From NCBI RefSeq assembly GCF_029873635.1, contig NC_080424.1:1638501-1702500 (forward strand): a stretch of 64,000 nucleotides of DNA, given 5' to 3'. Of this stretch, positions 1-11,296 are shown piece by piece. Numbering within the stretch: position 1 is the stretch's first letter; each line of letters starts with the position of its first letter. The notes below the pieces were generated by a model that was given only the letters and a program-made list of their open reading frames with translations, was not told the origin of the DNA and ran no database searches. The DNA is from Malania oleifera (lineage: Eukaryota; Streptophyta; Magnoliopsida; Santalales; Ximeniaceae). The position numbers were made by a program, and so were the translations under genes.

Positions 1-729
1 TTGGAGGGTTTGATTTTGCGAGGGATGGGAAAAATATTTTCTTTCATCTTCCTTCTTACTCCTCCAGTGTACCAAATGAAGAAAAAAAATGCCACTTACT
101 CATTTTTCCTTTTTTTTGTAATGAAAGAAATGTAGTAAGATAGAAGAAAAAGGGTTTATAACCTAAGAGAGGATAAGAGGTCCTGAATTGGAAAAAAAAA
201 GTAAAAAAGAATAAATAAAACCTATCAAACTGCTAAATAAGAAAACCCTTTCCATGCTAAATAGGAAAGAGATTGAGGAGGGGCCTTCAGAAGATGAGGG
301 ATTTAAGCGAGTTAGTTTTAAGGATGTGTTAGAGAGTGTATCTAAAGGGGGTTAGATGTTGGAGGCAAATATTGAAGTTAGTGGGTAAGGGAGGGAGATT
401 GTAACTTTAGTTTTTTCAGGTGGAAAATGGCAAATGAGGTGTAATTATATTTGAGAAATGGAGTTGAGGACTGGGGAGTTAGTGGTTGTTGTTAGGATGG
501 TAGCACTTAAAAAAATTGTATAGTGAGGAAGATTTAGAAAGACCCATAATTGAGGGGTTCCCCAGGTTGGAGTAGTGTCCTGTTTTGGATAAACAAATGT
601 CTGTTGGAGAGGCCTTTTGAGGAGGAGAGGTAAGGGCAACTGTGTTTGGTTTGGAGAGGGACAAGGAGGGTTTTTATTATTTATTATTATTTTTTATATG
701 AATTTCATGGAAATGGAAGGTTGGGAAAG

Positions 730-3322
730 TTTGTTAATTCTACCCTCATTACCTTAGTGCCTAAGTAGGTCGATTGAGGTGTCAGAGTTTCAGCCAATTA
801 GTTTTTTATCCAGCATGCATAAGATCATTGCTAAGCTTTTTGCTTACAGGTTGAGCTCTGTCTTTAGTGTTGCCATTTCTTTTGCTCAAAATGATTTTTT
901 TTTTTTTGGGTGGGTGGGGTGAGGCAGATTGTAGGTGCTACTTTAGTAGCTAATGATATGGTGGAGGATGTTCATCATAGAATGAGAAGGTTAATGATAA
1001 GATTTAGTTGTGAGTTTTTAGATAGGGCGTTTAGGAGGACAGTAGGTGGAGGAATTGGATGGGGGGTGGTTTTTTAATGCTTATTTTTTAGTGATAAACT
1101 GATAATGAATAAGGAAGCCGGAAGAGTGGTTTAGATCATGTGGGGTGAGGGTTAGGCAAGGGGATCCTTTATCCCTGCTTTTATTTTTCCCTGTGGTGGA
1201 TGTGTTGAGCAGGATGATAAATACGACTGTATACAGGGGGGCCTGTGAGGGGTATTAAGGTGGGTAGGCAGGACGTGCTATTGTCTTATCTGTCTCGCTA
1301 ACTACACTATTATTTTCTTAGATGACCATGTTAGCTGCTTTGTTAACGTCCTCACTATATTGCATATTTTTTAGAGGGTTCTGGTTGTAGAATTAATCTG
1401 GAAAGCCTATTTGGGAGTGTCACTGTGGGAGTAAAGCCACACTCTTTTGCTGGGATCAGGTGGTGATTAAGATAGTTAAGCGGTTGGATGATTGGGAAGG
1501 ATCATAGTTCTCCATAAGTGGTCGAATTACTCTCATGCAGGCCAACCCTTCTACTATCCCTCTGTATTTTTCTCGCTTTTTAGGATTGCAGGAGGGGCAG
1601 CTCAAAAACTTGACATGGTTATGAGGGATTTTCTTTGGCCAGGCATGGAGGAGAGGAGAGATCTTTTGGTTAAGTGGGAGGTGGTGTGTAGGTTCAAGGA
1701 AGGAGGGGGGTCGACCTGGTAAGTTAGTGTCTAAAAACAGTCCTTTCAACTAAATTATTGTCTGTTTCTCTTGGAGGGGAATTCCCTTTGGCAAAAAGCA
1801 ATAAAAAGTAAATATGGCATGCAAGAGAATGAATGGGATGCTAAATTGAGCATTAAAAGTTCTTTAGAGTCTTTGTTGGTTCATTTTACAGGTTTACTTT
1901 TTTTTTTCCCCTTCCTCTAATTTTCTAACAGAGTTTCAATTGGGTAGAGGCAATCATATGAGGTTTTGAGAAGATGTTTGGGTCTGGGGCTGCATTATTC
2001 TATTCCTTTACTCGATCGTATTATCTTTATTCATGCGACAACGATGTGATTACCTTGTATATTATTCTTGCTTTTCTTGGGACTTTCATTTTAGAAGGGA
2101 TTTAAATGATAAAGAGGTGGAATGGTTGTCTTCCTTGCTTATTGGAGAGTTGCGCTATCTCCCGGAGTGATCGTAGAGTTTGGCCTTTTTTTTTTCACTT
2201 TATTAAGGTTGATGTGGTTTTCCCTCTCTATCCATGTATTTTGCAGGCTAAAGTTTCTTCTAAGATAAAGGTGTGTGTTTGGCTGGTGGCACTTAATAGA
2301 GTTAAACACCAAATACCAACAATCTGCTGCCAAGCAGTAGGCCTTCTAAAGCTTTATCTCCCAATATGCGTCTCATGTGTGGGAATAGCTATGAGGATGC
2401 ATTTCATTTGTTTCTTCACCGTTCACCTGTATGGGGCTTGTGGAATACACTTTTTGGTGTTCTTGGAGAAGGTTGGGGTTTTGTCTAAAGTTGGTGAAGG
2501 AGTTCTTGACTATTTATTTTACTGGTTTGGGGAAGGTAAGAGGTTGTGGAGGTGTACTACATGTGCTATATTGTAGGCAATTTGACTGGAAAGGAATGCT
2601 AGATTATTATTATTATTATTGTTGTTGTTGAAAGGAGATTAGACTGTTTGTTATGGGCTATTTGGTGTGGCGTCAGGTAGTGGTTGGTGGGCCTTTGTCT
2701 TGCCTAGCTCTTCCCAAGGATGAGGCACTTGACCGGTCTCCCTTTGGAATTAGGAGTAGGTGTCTTGTCAGACCAACCTATTTTCTGATATTCATCTTAA
2801 TTTACTCCGCTTTTTTAAAGAAATTTTTTGTAGCATTGGCTGTAAAAATGTTTTGCAAACTATGCGATTTCTTATGATTAGGAACTTGTGATGGGAGGAA
2901 GAATCATTTGGTTGGTTGTGAGATTGTTAGCCCTCTTTAAAGCAGAGGTTTGGTTCAGTGTTTAAGACCTTTTCTTGGTAGGTAAATGGTTATGGAGATT
3001 TCCTATGGAGTCCACTTCTCCTTGGTATAGGGTTATTAGGCGGGAAGCCAAAGGAGCTATCCATGCCACACATGCAAGCACTTGGAAGTTTATTTCTTAG
3101 GTTCCACTTCTCCCACCATGTGAGAGAGAGTGGAACCTAAGAAATAAACGTCCAAGCGCTTGTGTGTGTGCTTTAGAAGGAAAGAAACAAGATTAGTGAA
3201 GACAGTGGGTTGCTACTGTTTCCAGCTGGCACAGTGGGCAGGTTTTGAATGGTCATAATCTGTTTCTTGATTCTTTATTGTACTTCTTATTCTTAATAAA
3301 TCTTCTTTTTCAATAAAAAATA
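730..3322 (+). mobile_element. Degraded L1-type LINE (ORF2 remnant)
   Basis: Frameshifted pieces of a plant L1-type ORF2 appear in order on this strand. Near 800-890 is a reverse transcriptase segment with SMHKIIAKL and AYRLSSVFS; near 1150-1180 is the RQGDPLS motif. The FADD catalytic box (about 1300) has decayed to LANYT. Around 1500-1700 is the thumb-like segment ending RDFLWPG and VKWEVVCR, near 1770-1840 NSLWQKAIKSKYG, and at 2140-2460 a zinc-binding RT-associated domain with AKVSSKIKVCVWLVALNRV and CGNSYEDAFHLFLH. The 3' end is probably the A-rich run near 3320. Stops and shifts occur throughout, so it is dead. The first 700 bases may be its 5' part (FKRVSFKDVLESV near 305-340), but that is weak. 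Confidence 0.8.
3077..3160. repeat. 32-bp-arm inverted repeat (hairpin)
   Basis: The arms 3077-3108 and 3129-3160 are reverse complements at 30 of 32 positions, with a 20-base loop. Weaker pairing continues outward through CA/TG-rich sequence. It lies near the 3' end of the decayed LINE. No coding sense is visible. It could be a foldback remnant or a small-RNA-type precursor; the sequence does not decide. Confidence 0.8.
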
Positions 3323-3635
3323 ATGCCTTGATTTTTGTGACATCCTGCTGGGATGTTTGATACTTGTTTTGTTTGTATGCTAGTTTGGCATCCCCTTGAT
3401 GCTGTTATTATATTTCTTTTTACTGATAGTTTCTTTTTTTCTAAGGTTCCCTTTTGTTTTTTCGCTCACTAATAAAATTGGGATGATTCTTTTGTTTTTA
3501 GGACGATTTTTGGATGGGGATTTTGCCTTTGTTATTTCTTTTGCTCAGCCCTGTAGTTTGTTGAGATTTTTGATTAAATGAATGACCTAACACAACGATA
3601 GGTCTCTCCCTCTATTTATAATATGTATCAAATAG

Positions 3636-5298
3636 AGTAAGGAAGAGTAAGGAGTTAGGAAATGTAAAATGTATAAAAAATGAGGATGATATTGTCTTGG
3701 TTAAGGACGAAGACATTAAAGAAAGATGGCGAAGTTACTTTTGTAAGTTGTTTAATGAAAACCAAATAGAAGGCTTAAACTTAGAATTGTCAAATGAGAA
3801 AAAGATTAAAAATATGAGATTTATTCACAAAATTAGAGTTAATGAAGTTAAGCTTGCACTAAAAAAGATGAAAAATGAAAAAGCTATGGGACTAGATAAC
3901 ATCCCAATTGAAGTTTGGAAATGCTTAGTTGATCACGGAATTATATGGTTAACTAATTTATTTAATACAATTATAAAAATTAAGAAAATGGAAGATGAAT
4001 GGAGGAAAAACACTTTAATACCCATATACAAAAATAAAGGAAATATTCAAAATTGTAATAACTATCGTGGAATTAAACTTATGAGTCATACGATGAAACT
4101 ATGGGAAAAGTTAGTTGAACAAGGATTAAGGTTAGAAACGAAGGTCTCAGAAAATCAATTTGGTTTTATGCCTAGGAGATCTACCACAGAAGCTATATAT
4201 CTTTTAAAAAGATTAATGAAAAAGTTTAGGGAAAAGAAGAAGGATTTGCATATGATATTTATTGACCTGGAGAAAGCATATGATAGGATACCTAGGGAAG
4301 TTCTATGATGGGTTTTAGAAAAAAAGGGTGCATGTAGTAGGTATATTGATGTCATTAAGGTTATGTACGATGGAGTGATGACTAGTGTAAGGACTATAGA
4401 TGGAGAAATCAGAGATTTTCCAATCACCATAGGTGTACATCAAGGATCTGCTTTTAGTCCTTATCTTTTTGCTTTAGTGATGGACCAATTGACTAAGAGT
4501 ATTCAAAAGGAGGTTCCATGGTGTATGTTGTTTGCAGATGATATTGTATTAATTGATGAAACGAGGGACGGAGTAGAGGCTGAGTTAGAATTATGGAGAG
4601 AAGCTTTGGAATCTAGAGGCTTTAGGTTAAGTAGAAATAAGACAGAATATTTGAAATGTAATTTTAGTAGTGATAGGAGGAATATTGGAAACAAAGTTAT
4701 ACTTAATGATGAAGAAATAAATAACACTTGTAGATTTCGATACCTTGGATCTATTATGCAAGCTGAAGGAGAAATTAAAAATGATGTAATGCATAGAGTT
4801 AAAGCAGGTTGGGTAAAATGGAGAAATGTTTCAAGTGTGCTCTGTGATCGTAGAATATCCTTAAAATTAAAAGGGAAGTTTTATAGGACAGCTATAAGAC
4901 CAGCTATGTTATATGGATCAGAATGTTGGGCAACGAAGAAACATAATATCCAAAGAGTAAAAGTTGCCGAGATGAGAATGCTTAGATGGATGAGTGATAT
5001 AACATTGAAAGATAAATTAAGGAATGAACATATTTGCGGTAAGTTAGGTGTAACTCTTATAGAAGATAAGATAAGGGAGGGATGACTTAGATGGTTTGGA
5101 TACTTGCAACGTAGGCCACATAGTGCACCAGTGAGGAAGAATGAGTTAGTTACTGTGGGGGGTAGTAAAAGGGGTAAGGGTAGACCTAAAATAACTTGAG
5201 AGAATATAGTAAGGATTTAATATCTTGAATCTGTCAAAAGAAATGGTCGATGATCGCATAAATTGGCGAAAAAGAATTCATATAGCCCACCCCACCCC
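3636..5298 (+). mobile_element. RTE-clade non-LTR retrotransposon, copy A (5' truncated)
   Basis: One frame runs almost continuously through an RTE-type reverse transcriptase: KDEDIKERW at the start, AMGLDNIPIEVWK, NCNNYRGI, ENQFGFMPRRST, FIDLEKAYDRIPREVL, VHQGSAFSPYLF, the catalytic FADD box (FADDIVLI near 4530), and the C-terminal LRW-G-LQRRPH segment and GGSKRGKGRPKIT. Three stops interrupt it, at 4306, 5083 and about 5198. Each fits a single transition (TGG to TGA or CGA to TGA). The endonuclease end is missing and the 3' end abuts a copia LTR stub without a clear TTG tail. It is the least damaged RTE reverse transcriptase here. Confidence 0.9.
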
Positions 5299-5758
5299 AC
5301 CTAATAATACTAAAAGACTAAAATAATCATTAACACTCCCCATCAAACTGGAGCATAGATATCATACACTCTTAGTTTGTTGCCAATAAATTTAACGTGA
5401 CCAGACCCCCAAGCTTTGGTAAACAAATCAGCGAACTGCATATCAGACTTCACATAAGTGGTGATAATGAGCTTCTGCACAAGTTTCTCACGAACAAAGT
5501 GGCAATCAACTTCAATGAGTTATGTTCGCTTATGGAAGACCGGATTGGAGGCAATGTGGGGAGTAGCTTGACTTGATTATCACACATCTAGGCTGAGAAT
5601 GTGGAAAGCCCAATTCTTCCAACATGTTTTTCAACCAAACAAGCTCACTTGTTGTGTGAGCCATGGCTCTATATTTTGACTTAGATCTTAACTTAGCCAC
5701 TACGGGTTTTTTCTTATTCTTTCCAAGAAACCAAAGTACCCTTTTTTTTTTTTTACAC

Positions 5759-6350
5759 CAATGTTTTAAAAGACTTAATCAAGGCTCGCCTTAAGGGAAG
5801 GCATTCCTAAAACGCCTTGAGGCTCAATCTAAAATACCAAATCCCAAAAAAGCTAACAAATTGCATGCTAAAGCTTGCACATTTGTACAAAAGGTACACC
5901 TTTTGCGTCTTTTTACTCGAGACTTGTGCATTTTCGGTGTGCAACTTTTAAAATATTGATTCCATGTTTATATAAAAGGAATGTCATAATATGATTTGAT
6001 TTCTAAAACTCTTGAACCTCGGCCTTTTCAAAAAAATTGAGTTGTATCCTAGTTCTTGTAAAATAATTTGAACTTCGTAATGTTATAGCTGTCTCTTGTC
6101 ATGATTTATGTAATGAATTCAAGTTAAATTTTTTTTTGAATGGCCAACAAGTAGTTTGCAAATTATATTTGATTTTTTTTACATTATATTTGTGATTTTC
6201 TTAATTTTTATTTATTCTTAAAATATATAACTTATTTACATATTTTTATGTAAAAATAAAATCTCAAAAGGTTTACGCCCCAACGCTTTAAGGCTTACGC
6301 CTTTCCTTTTAAGGGTTAGAGCACCCCGCTTTATGCCTTTTAAAACATTG
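5759..6350. mobile_element. Foldback/hAT-like MITE inserted in copia RNase H
   Basis: The element starts CAATGTTTTAAAAG (5759-5772) and ends with the exact reverse complement (6337-6350), giving 14-bp terminal inverted repeats over 592 bp. The 8 bp on each side, TTTTACAC and TTTTTAAC, match at 6 of 8 positions, as expected for an old hAT-type duplication. Subterminal stretches rich in GCCTTAAGG / CCTTAAAG-type motifs on both arms also pair. It splits a copia RNase H reading frame that resumes on each side. There is no transposase. Class hAT is inferred from the TIR style and 8-bp flank. Confidence 0.7.
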
Positions 6351-6746
6351 TTTTTAACTCCAGGAAACCAAATTACTTCCAAGATATAGTACTTGGTTAT
6401 GTGTCTTCAGTTTGAAGGTGATTTGGCGCAATCTGCATCATTATAACCTTGAATGTTACTGTGACCCTAATCTTGATATAAGAGACCTTACCTAAGTGCA
6501 TCTTTGAGATATCTCAAGATGTGAATTATTGTGTTCCAATAACTTGTCCTTGGAGAATCCAAAATTGACTCATAACACTTATTGCAAAAGATATGTATGG
6601 CTGAGTGACTATGACAAGTCTCCAGTATCATCCAAGATTAGGCAACAAATCACCCACATCCGACGTTAACTTCTTGTTAGGATCCATGGGTGTATCAATT
6701 AATTTGGTCCCAGTAGCCCAGTCTCATCCAAAAAATCGGGAACATA

Positions 6747-7908
6747 TGTTGGAATTGGTGTATTCCCAAGAGGGGAGGGGGGTGAATTGAACTTTTAAAG
6801 TTTTCTTCCTAGGTTCGAAAAACCAGCAGCAGTATATACACAACCTAGGGTCTGTCTAAGCATATAACAATTCAATAGAAATATATAAAATATACAGAAA
6901 TTAAATTTAGCGCAATAAACACAATATATCAGATATAACATATATGTGCAAGAAAATAAAATGCAGAAATATAGAACAGTGCACACACGATATGTTATCG
7001 GGGTTCGGCCAATACTGCCTACGTCCCTGCCTCAAGTTCACAAGGAAGAGGATTCACTAAATTGCTCACTTGCGGGTGGGGCGACACCGATTACAACACT
7101 TTACAGAATGATGCACCTAGTTCTCCTAATTGGGTCTGAACCAGTCCAGTGCTCACCTAACCGAGTCTGAGCAATTTGGGACTATTCACAGGGCTAGTTT
7201 CCCTTTTCTGACAACTTGTCCGGAATACAACAAATGAATATTTTTGTACAAAGAAAATATGCTTCTAAGCAAGTAGATGTGTACAACAATATGCTCAGAA
7301 ATACACTCACGTATGATATGCAAATAAGCTCAATGTGAGTATGTGATTTTCATAAAAATAATCTTTGAATAAAAATGTGTATGATGAGTGCTCAAAGATT
7401 TTATGCCCAAATAAGAAATTTCTCCAAAAATATTTTTCTAAATAAGGTGCTAGAGAATCCAGGGTTTATGGCTCAAAAATATTTTCGTAAGAACAAGCAA
7501 ATCAGCCTTTGAATCTTGCAATGGATGTGCAAGATTCACAAGCAAATAATATTAACTCCCAAGAATATTTATCAAATGAAATATGTGGGAGAAACTAAAA
7601 TAATACTCTCAAAATAAGATATATATATATATGCAAGACAAGAGTAAAAACGATTTTGATTTGTAAAACGAATGCCCAAAACAAAGTTTAAAACTATGCT
7701 CTCTTGAAAGATTTATCAAAGAAATAATAAAATTTGAGAGGATTTTTGGGCTAATCTACTTGCTAATTATGAGTAATGAAGAGGTATATATAGAGTTGGG
7801 CAAAAATATAACCGTTAGGGACACGCTGGGTATTTTTAGAGAAGATTAATTAATTTTTAAGCGTGTTTAGGCATTTAAAAAAATGGCGGCCCCGAGAGGT
7901 TTGGTTCA
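6747..7908 (-). mobile_element. LTR-like insertion within the copia remnant (possible solo LTR)
   Basis: Copia pol stops at about 7908 and resumes at about 6746, with roughly 45 bp of expected pol sequence missing. Between them lies non-coding sequence that, read on the minus strand, begins TGAACCAAACC and ends CCAATTCCAACA, so it has TG...CA ends. A TATA-like CTATATATACC near 7780-7795 would fit an LTR promoter. No matching 5-bp target duplication is seen (ACATA versus AGAAG). It could be a solo LTR with damaged flanks or another insertion type. Confidence 0.45.
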
Positions 7909-8548
7909 AGAAGTATTTTAATAGTCCCAGACCTTTGGTTTGGAACTTAGTTCGTTGAGAATGTTTTAGGCATTGAATACCTTGATCATCATCACCTATA
8001 ATTATAATATCACCTACATACTCAATAAGGATCCTACCTAATGAAATATGACAATAAAACACACTATGATCCACTGCACTCCGTTGAAGGCTAATAAAGT
8101 ACTACAACACTAAATTGACCAAACCATGCTCTGGGAGACTGTTCTAAACCATATAATGCCTTCTTGAGCTGACACACTAAGCTTGACTCTCCCTGAGCAA
8201 CAAAGCTAAGTGGTTGCTCCATATAAACCTCCTCATCCTCAAGATCACCATTGCACTAGGCTTTAGAAACATATTTGGGAAGGGCCGCAAATGAGAGTAA
8301 GAAGTCATAACAAACAAAGTTGGAGATAGGATGTTGTTTACATATGCATTTACCTTTACAGACAGCAATGGGAGGATTAACATCCTGGGAAATATGATCT
8401 TGAGATGAGGAAACCAAAGGCATAGTAGAAGAGGGGACTCTCTTCCTTGGAGCCACCTCATGAATACGCCTATTATCTTGATAATGCTCCTATTTCTTCT
8501 TTGTACTAGTTGAAGGGGGATCTACTTGTGATTTTCTTGATTTTAGAA

Positions 8549-8870
8549 TTCACAATGAATATGAATTTAAAGAGCTTGCACATTTACTACAGGCTCTTGC
8601 TTCTTTTATTCCATACTCTATGTCAGATGTTAGAACTTTTAGAGGGGATAGTTTCAGCTATTTTTCATGTAAATCCTTCTTGTCACACTTGCTAAAGTTT
8701 TCCCTCTTCTTTCCCTTTGAACAATTTTATTTGGCAGGCCAAGGTTCCTCAAATGTTGAAGCTTTTTCTTGGAATTAGCTTGATTTTTTAAGTGAGAGGG
8801 CCTTCGTTTATAGTCTTCAAGGGAAACCCAGGTGGCATGTGTGCCTATGTGTGTCCAGCTACAAGAGGGA
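8549..8870 (+). mobile_element. L1-type LINE fragment (RT-associated zinc-binding domain)
   Basis: A single frame reads EYEFKELAHLLQAL, SMSDVRTFRGDSFSYFSCKSF and FSLFFPFEQF, matching the part of plant L1 ORF2 just before the zinc-binding RT-associated domain. The following AKVPQMLKLF is in another frame. The same sub-domain occurs in the LINE fragments at 2.1 kb and 43 kb. It may belong with the piece at 10.9 kb, separated by later insertions. It is a pseudogene fragment. Confidence 0.65.
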
Positions 8871-8954
8871 ATTGGGGAAAAATCATTGACATTTTATTTA
8901 AATTGACTGTTAAATTGTACAAATAGTATGTCATTTTGTTTTGTTTGGCAGCTT

Positions 8955-9768
8955 GTTGACAGTGCCTATGATAAGGTACCTAGGGAAGTTTTTTGGTTGG
9001 TTTTAGAAAATAAGGGAGTGTGTAGTAGGTATATTGATGTCATTAAGGATATATGTGAAAGAGTAACGAGTAGCGTCTGGACTGCAAGTGAAAGTCTGGA
9101 TAATATCCAATGACAAGAGGTGTAGATCAAAAATCTACTTTGAGCCCTTATTTTTTTCGCTTTAGTGATTGATGAACTCACTAGGAGTATCCAAAACGAG
9201 ATCCCATGGTGTATATTGTTTGTAGATGATATTGTCATGATTGATGAAAGTAAAAGTGGGTAGAATCCAGGTTAGGATTATAGGAGAAGCTTTAGAGTCT
9301 AGAGGTTTTAGGATAAGTAGAAACAAGACAGAATACATAAAATGTAATTTGAGCCATGGTAAGAGAAATATTGGAGAAAATATTGAAGTTGATGGTCAAG
9401 AAATTAATATCACTGGTAGATTTTGGTACCTTGGATCTATTTTGCAAGGAGGAGGAGAAATCAAAGAAGATGTTAATACATAGAGTTGAAGAAGGTTGGG
9501 TAAATTGGAGGAGTGCTTTGAGCATGCTATGTGATTGTAGAATACCCTCAAAACTAAAAGAGAAGTTCTATAGAACGGCTATAAGACCAGTCATGCTATA
9601 TGGATGAGTGGAATGAGATAGTGAGGAAGGATTTAATAGATCTTAAGTTGTTCGAGAGAAACTGCCCTCGATTGCATGAATTGGCAGAAATTGATTCATG
9701 TAGCCGGAGCCCACTTAGTGGAGCTTAAGGCTTGGTGGTTGTTGTCATTGGTTGTTGTTGTTGTTGTG
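8955..9768 (+). mobile_element. RTE-clade LINE, copy B (3' part with TTG tail)
   Basis: Starts inside the reverse transcriptase (SAYDKVPREVFWLVLENKGVC), then by frameshifts gives VDDIVMI near 9220, EALESRGFRISRNKTEY near 9280-9330, and CRIPSKLKEKFYRTAIRP. The middle and the C-terminal QRRP segment are deleted. The 3' end carries the family tail: TAGCCGGAGCCCACTTAGTGG, then AAGGCTTGGTGG, then a run of TTG units around 9735-9765. TTG-type tails are a normal 3' terminus for RTE elements. Confidence 0.85.
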
Positions 9769-10711
9769 CTTGGGGCAGATGAGCCACCATAACCATATCA
9801 AATACTGAACTACTGACCGAAAGATCCCATTTTATCAAAACAGTAAAATACCTCTTCACACGGGTTAACATAATTTCAATTTAAAGAGTGTCCCTCATGG
9901 GTTCACTCTTCTGTTTTCCCTTCTGCATGAGTAAAATATTGACATGTCTATTGCTAGATTCTGTTTTTCCTGACCGGAAAATTGACTGATCCCATTAGTT
10001 TCCTTTTGTAATAAATTTTCTGTGTTTTATTTGAACTTGTAACGATCCTCCTTTCAACTGTTCTTGTCATCTTTGTAATTTTAAAGTCTAGGTCCGACCT
10101 TGGCTTTTTGCTGGCTTGTCTTGTTACATTGGTTTCCCATGTGATCTGACTGCTAATGCAGCATGAACAGGTGATATGGTTTGCAATTATGAAAAATTTT
10201 GTGCTTTTTTATAATCTTACCCAATCTGTATCATAGTTTATTCTTTTTATATGTTTTTTTGTGATGCTAATCATATTCTCAAATATAAAGAAAATATGAG
10301 ACCTAAACTGTTAAGTTATAAGCGACTACGGTGACCTTTCTTGGGCTTCAAAATGCTAAACCCAGCATTGTGGCTTTTTGTATTTCTAATGTATAAATGT
10401 AATTCTATGTGGTCATTGGACCATGCTTTTTCACAAAGCTTGGTTAAAATTTCTAATGTTATGTAATTACAAGATTACCCTACTTTGTGTCACTTGGATC
10501 TGCACCAGTGACTATGTACAACAAGAAGTCAGCAAGGAAGTGAATGAATACTTTGAGTTTGAAGCTGTGCGGTAGCATATCTAGAGATCTAACAAGTCTT
10601 TTCAGTGGCTGTTGGCTGCACTACACAACTCTCCTTTACCAAGCTTTCAACTGATTGTGTGTGGTAGAAATTAATATCGTGAATGCAACAGAAACAGAGT
10701 TGTAATTGTGC
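9769..10711. other. AT-rich stretch with no recognisable feature
   Basis: No family motif, long reading frame or repeat boundary could be recognised here. I looked for the missing helicase exon (motif III, SAT) and did not see it. Confidence 0.5.
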
Positions 10712-10803
10712 TGAATTGCAGAAGATGATTCAAGTAGCCGACGCCACCTTAGTGAGAGTTAAGGCTTGGTTGTTAGTGGTGGTGGTTGTCATTGTTGTTG
10801 TTT
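10712..10803 (+). mobile_element. RTE 3'-tail fragment
   Basis: About 90 bp matching only the last part of the RTE copies: GAATTGCAGAAGATGATTC, GTAGCCGACGCCACCTTAG, AAGGCTTGGTTG, and a tail of GTT/TTG units. It is a very short 5'-truncated insertion of the same family as copies A-D. Confidence 0.75.
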
Positions 10804-10904
10804 TGCATGTGGTTTGCTAGTACCCTTTGATACGATGTTAGCAGAAATTGGATTTGAGTTTTGATGTCCTTGTGATATTCCTTAATCATATATGCTGGCT
10901 TACA

Positions 10905-11215
10905 ACGCTGTCAGGCCAGATATTTTTGTATTTGTTTGGAGGAGAGTGAGGCCTGTGACCACTTGTTTCTCCATTGTTTGCTGGCTAAGCAGCTTTGGTT
11001 TATCTATTCTCATTTTCTGAGGTGACTTCGTTGTTGCCATGGACTCTTGATGTTTTCTTGTTAGGTGCAGTACAGCTGCTTTGGGAGGAGTAAGAGGGGA
11101 ATAGTTTTATGGAGATGTGTGGTTTTTACTGTTTTAGGAGGATATATTATCCTCCACTCTATGTAATTCTCTCTCTTTTTCTGTTAATGAATTCTTCTTT
11201 GGTCAGCATGTGTGT
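10905..11215 (+). mobile_element. L1-type LINE 3' fragment
   Basis: Reads CQICICLEESEACDHLFLHC, the zinc-binding motif of plant L1 ORF2 C-termini (Cys-x2-Cys...His...Cys-like), followed by a frameshifted C-terminal piece. It ends about 80 bp before the first visible helicase exon, so it lies in the intron upstream of that exon. Confidence 0.65.
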
Positions 11216-11296
11216 GTGCTGGAATACAGAGTGGAAAATGGAAACCAAAGTGAGCATTGGTGAATGCCTTACTAAGTTACGCTTTCATTGTTGTAG

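Larger units (their letters stand above)
5301..8510 (-). mobile_element. Ty1-copia remnant with two later insertions
   Basis: Read on the minus strand, copia pol pieces appear in order: a connection segment ending near 8260; a stretch with EEVYMEQPLSFVAQGE and ALYGLEQSPRAWF (about 8100-8260) directly fused to it after an internal deletion; GDIIIIGDDDQGIQCLK (about 7950-8020), where the usual YVDD is altered; a DTPMDPNKKL segment; TQPYISFAISVMSQF; ILRYLKDALR; and RNase H pieces ending in KYRAMAHTTSELVWLKNML (about 5610-5690). A polypurine tract lies at 5336-5345 and an LTR stub begins TGTTAA at 5335 and is cut near 5301. Two later insertions interrupt it (5759-6350 and about 6747-7908). Confidence 0.85.

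Noticed and set aside
2700-2760. KDEALDRS text resembling a DEAD-box motif II
   Set aside because: The order is DEAL, not DEAD, the context lacks helicase motifs, and it falls in LINE debris.
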